Below, one piece after another: positions 31,331 to 33,070 of a DNA stretch of 33,070 nt. The stretch covers positions 1 through 33,070 of the IMG/VR virus record IMGVR_UViG_3300010413_001256. One strand, given 5' to 3'. The DNA is from a virus. The notes beneath the pieces were generated by a model. It worked only from the letters and a program-made list of their open reading frames with translations. It was not told where the DNA came from and ran no database searches. A program made the translations under genes and the position numbers. Positions within the stretch are counted from its first letter, which is position 1; every line of letters starts with the position of its first letter.

Positions 31331-32386
31331 TTTTTCCACTCCATCTGAAAAGGATTTTAGCAATGAGCATTCCAGACCATCACAACCTGGACCACTCTTA
31401 CTAAGAACGGCTATAGCGTTCTGTCTATGAACAAATGGCCTGTTTGTTGCTCCGCACCCTAGCAACGTTGGGCCATAGTCAACCTGTGTCTCTGGGTCTC
31501 GATAGTTCTCAACAAACTCGATGCTTGCATAGCGCCACACATCACCCAGGACACCGATACCCAAATACGTTGGCTTTACCCAAAGATCAAACGTTTCACC
31601 GTCATATGTTATGTCTTCTATCCAAGCTAACGCGCCTTGGTGTGGGTCGTGATCGGGGTCTATTGCTAGATCGTAACCGACAACGCTGGTTGCCCAGTTG
31701 TCTATGAAGCTCTCAAATAAATCGTCATCGAGATAGATGGTTCCCCACCACGGATGTTCCAATGTAGTATTGCGTGCCGCTGGTATTCTGATCAACCCTT
31801 CGTGATCATCGTCAACCGCTTCGTCTGACAGGCGCGACGTGTCAAACATAGCGAAAAATCTATGCGCCCCGACATCCTCAGCCAGTTCTATGTCATCAAC
31901 AACTTCATCGCTGTTGGCGATTGGCTTGACTTTGTACTTACGCGCAAGCCTGTTAATCCTGGCTCTAACTTTGGCGCGGCTTCTGTCGTCGTATTTGTCG
32001 GAGTGCTGAGCAAAATATGATTTGGCGGAAATAGCGTGCTTTTTGTCTGGAACGGGGTATAGATAGTTTACGGGGTCTCCGAACTGGCTGTCACTTAGGC
32101 TCTCCCATTCACCCGGCCTGGTAACATTGCCGTCTTCTTCTCTAATGGAAATACCATAACGCTTTGCCCTGGCTTCTTGCGCTTTCTTCTCTTTTGTTTT
32201 AGCCGCCATAGATTGTTTACTCCCCTTTCTTTTGCTTTTCCCCGCAGCGTGAATACAGGCAAAAATAGCATCTTCTTCAGTGCCGCCGTCTTCCAGAACG
32301 GCATTAGCCGCCGCTACGCACTTTTTCTTTTGAGCGGATGTCCAGTTCTTAGCTACGCTTGGCGGGTCGTCAACTGTCCACGGCAT
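30668..32386 (-). CDS. Prohead protease-scaffold with fused N-terminal domains (Mu I-like)
   Basis: ATG 32386 is preferred; the upstream GTG at 32404 lies inside the terminator stem. The 572-aa protein has an N-terminal ~50-residue module starting M-P-W-T-V-D-D-P-P, with A-A-N-A-V-L and A-I-F-A-C-I-H-A-A-G-K-S-K, a type often found at the start of phage-encoded proteins. A second small module follows (W-E-S-L-S-D, L-Y-P-V-P-D-K-K-H-A). From about residue 170 comes a Mu I-like protease domain, with D-P-D-H-D-P-H and Y-A-S-I-E-F then L-L-G-C-G-A-T-N-R-P. The last 220 residues are an acidic scaffold. No ribosome site is visible before the start. Confidence 0.75.
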   Translation of the reverse strand: MPWTVDDPPSVAKNWTSAQKKKCVAAANAVLEDGGTEEDAIFACIHAAGKSKRKGSKQSMAAKTKEKKAQEARAKRYGISIREEDGNVTRPGEWESLSDSQFGDPVNYLYPVPDKKHAISAKSYFAQHSDKYDDRSRAKVRARINRLARKYKVKPIANSDEVVDDIELAEDVGAHRFFAMFDTSRLSDEAVDDDHEGLIRIPAARNTTLEHPWWGTIYLDDDLFESFIDNWATSVVGYDLAIDPDHDPHQGALAWIEDITYDGETFDLWVKPTYLGIGVLGDVWRYASIEFVENYRDPETQVDYGPTLLGCGATNRPFVHRQNAIAVLSKSGPGCDGLECSLLKSFSDGVEKMEVLFDDTEGVIDGAETDDQESAVNEVVEQVESLSQPEPVTSQKTEETEEEQPHVTEQPITASAPVTIGGMTFTQADIEGLLSQNATLLARDRERTIAEACDTALSRGVAPVVVETARQILGATEPLAQATITLSVPGDGGVNVKKSVNLFSAVVELLKLVPGRITDMPLSYAYDNQDEAPHSSAKTGNPYMSRVEETTEEAEEGIKYDRNLPTGDAVQM

Positions 32387-32390
32387 AAAT

Positions 32391-32422
32391 AAAAAAACGG
32401 GCACGGCTTTTGCCGCACCCGT
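32391..32422 (-). terminator. Intrinsic terminator just before the protease-scaffold gene
   Basis: On the - strand, an 11-bp stem (ACGGGTGCGGC/GCCGTGCCCGT, with two G-T pairs), an AAAA loop and a run of seven Ts. Its T-run ends 5 nt before the ATG of the protease gene. It would stop transcripts from the upstream promoter unless antiterminated. Confidence 0.85.
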
Positions 32423-32444
32423 TGTCTCCTACGTTTCTACGGGT

Positions 32445-32461
32445 TGTCTAACGGTTAGACA
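32445..32461. promoter_or_regulatory. 17-bp palindrome, site 5
   Basis: TGTCTAACGGTTAGACA lies between the stop of the 55-aa ORF and the terminator. Here the dyad extends to 21 bp (32443-32463, GTTG.../...CAAC). Confidence 0.75.
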
Positions 32462-32462
32462 A

Positions 32463-32630
32463 CTATTCTTGCTTAGGTTCCCTCTCGCCCGCTATGCGCC
32501 ACGTCAACGTACTACTTCTTTTATCCCACTCGATTAAAAGAAGCCCATAATCGCGCAAATTTTGCAATTGGCGCAATCGGCGGAGTAAATTCAATTCTTC
32601 TTGCGTGACAAGTTCTTGTATTTTACCCAT
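32463..32630 (-). CDS. Small hypothetical protein (55 aa)
   Basis: ATG 32630 opens a 55-codon frame, stop TAG at 32463-32465. The product is mostly helical with an L-N-L-L-R-R-L-R-Q-L-Q-N-L-R stretch, then L-L-I-E-W-D-K, strand-like L-T-W-R-I-A and a charged end. It lies between the hairpin at 32639 and site 5. There is no evident ribosome site, so translation is uncertain. It may be a small DNA-binding or regulatory peptide. Confidence 0.45.
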   Translation of the reverse strand: MGKIQELVTQEELNLLRRLRQLQNLRDYGLLLIEWDKRSSTLTWRIAGEREPKQE

Positions 32631-32638
32631 AAAATGCT

Positions 32639-32680
32639 AGTAGCCCGCACTTGCCGGTTCCACGTCAAGTGCGGGCTACT
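32639..32680 (-). other. 15-bp hairpin in the 5' leader of the promoter at 32724
   Basis: Arms 32639-32653 and 32666-32680 are perfectly complementary (15 bp, 12-nt loop). The expected RNA start is near 32689, so the hairpin begins about 9 nt from the 5' end. Read on the - strand it is followed by a T4 run. It could stabilise the 5' end or act as an attenuator. Confidence 0.65.
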
Positions 32681-32695
32681 CAGGCTTTGGATTAC

Positions 32696-32724
32696 ATCTT
32701 AACATAGTTTTTTCTTTTTGTCAA
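32696..32724 (-). promoter_or_regulatory. Sigma-70-type promoter reading into the late region
   Basis: On the - strand, TTGACA (32719-32724), 17-bp spacer and TAAGAT (32696-32701) with an extended TGT. Its -35 overlaps the stop codon of the upstream small gene. It faces the 55-aa ORF, palindrome site 5, the terminator and the morphogenesis genes. Confidence 0.75.
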
Positions 32725-32984
32725 GTATTCTTTAGTAGAAATTCAATCATCATTTCTTTTGCGGCCTCAAACGCCGCATCAATCGGCGCGCGCCGCTCGA
32801 CCAAACTAGAAAGCACGTGCTCATCAAACATTTTTCTTAGAACCGCTTCCCTTTCCTCATCGAACGGTTCTACACTAGCTATCAATTCCAATTTGCCAGG
32901 TGCCGTAGTTGACCGGCTAATTGTCACTGATATCTTGTTGACTAATATTGAGCGCACTGGTTTTATCGTGGTGTCTTTGCACAT
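32721..32984 (-). CDS. Hypothetical small protein
   Basis: The 87-aa product starts at ATG 32984 after a GGGAGG site about 13 nt away. It has a beta-rich N-terminal part (I-L-V-N-K-I-S-V-T-I-S) and a helical C-terminus (F-D-E-H-V-L-S-S-L, A-A-F-E-A-A-K-E-M-M-I-E-F). No family is recognised. It overlaps the end of the upstream frame by 68 nt, which is long for a phage; one of the two may be misjudged. Confidence 0.5.
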   Translation of the reverse strand: MCKDTTIKPVRSILVNKISVTISRSTTAPGKLELIASVEPFDEEREAVLRKMFDEHVLSSLVERRAPIDAAFEAAKEMMIEFLLKNT

Positions 32985-33070
32985 CAGGTTTCGTTATCCT
33001 CCCATCCCTGCTAGTGCCTTCGACTTCGGACAGGGCTATACCTAGTTCGTTTGCTAACTCAACCGCCGCC
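32917..33070 (-). CDS. Partial protein with E3-binding (peripheral subunit-binding)-like motif
   Basis: The open frame enters from beyond the window and stops at 32917-32919. The visible residues, A-V-E-L-A-N-E-L-G-I-A-L then E-V-E-G-T-S-R-D-G-R-I-T-K-P-D-V, match the small E3-binding domain (A-x-x-L-A-x-E-x-G-I-D-L-x-x-V-x-G-T-G-x-x-G-R-I-x-x-x-D-V). In phages such a module can serve as a protein- or DNA-contact domain. The rest of the protein cannot be seen. Confidence 0.5.
   Translation of the reverse strand, partial: AAVELANELGIALSEVEGTSRDGRITKPDVQRHHDKTSALNISQQDISDN

Noticed and set aside
32402-32404. GTG start at 32404 for the protease gene
   Set aside because: It lies inside the stem of the intrinsic terminator; the conserved M-P-W-T-V-D-D-P-P start is at 32386.
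1-33070. CRISPR arrays, tRNA genes, insertion sequences, attachment sites
   Set aside because: No regularly spaced direct repeats, no tRNA arms, no transposase or terminal repeats with target duplications, and no integrase with adjacent repeats were seen. Absence by eye is not proof.

Overview
The window reads as about 33 kb of a tailed, long-tailed (siphovirus-like) phage or prophage with roughly balanced base composition. Two divergently oriented blocks meet tail to tail near 11.6 kb. Everything left of that point is on the + strand (replication, recombination and small accessory genes). Everything right of it is on the - strand (virion morphogenesis). The host cannot be named from the sequence. 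Promoters of the sigma-70 type (TTGACA, 17-bp spacer, extended -10) and AGAAAGG/AGGTGA-type ribosome sites point to an ordinary bacterial host. Terminase, portal, integrase, repressor and endolysin are not seen and may lie outside the window.

+ strand block (1-11568): a partial gene that may join the next reading frame by a -1 frameshift; a small basic protein; a deoxyribosyltransferase-like protein; a RuvC-fold resolvase; a small membrane protein; a CCHC-type zinc protein. Then a perfect promoter followed by a ~170-nt non-coding segment with long nested and crossing complementarity (3550-3720). Next come a zinc-ribbon protein, a small ORF, a PrimPol-type primase-polymerase, a second strong promoter with a DUF1360-like membrane protein, a winged-helix replication-initiator-like protein and a DnaB-type helicase. 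After a 248-nt poorly coding gap come a MazG-like protein, a hypothetical protein, a zinc-ribbon/HTH protein, a large unknown protein and a SLOG-like protein. PrimPol, initiator and helicase together form the replication module.

- strand block (33070 to 11657, read right to left): a partial protein with an E3-binding-like motif; a small ORF; a promoter and 5' hairpin; a 55-aa ORF; a 17-bp palindrome; an intrinsic terminator. Then a lambda-like morphogenesis series: protease with internal scaffold start, decoration protein, gpE-type capsid, connector, tail terminator candidate, HK97-gp10-like protein, major tail protein, gpG/gpGT chaperones with an A-AAA-AAC frameshift site, tape measure, distal tail proteins, a large tail hub/fibre, several fibre proteins with ~40-residue repeats, a beta-helix spike and a fibre chaperone. 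Last come a membrane coiled-coil protein, a stand-alone response-regulator receiver domain and an HTH-metallophosphoesterase.

The most notable non-coding signals are a 17-bp palindrome TGTCTAACNGTTAGACA occurring five times across both blocks, two copies of which have a second palindrome exactly 18 bp away, and the structured RNA-like leader at 3550-3720. The palindromes suggest a genome-wide repressor/stoperator or RNA-hairpin system. The leader could be a new cis-regulatory or trans-acting RNA, or a replication origin.
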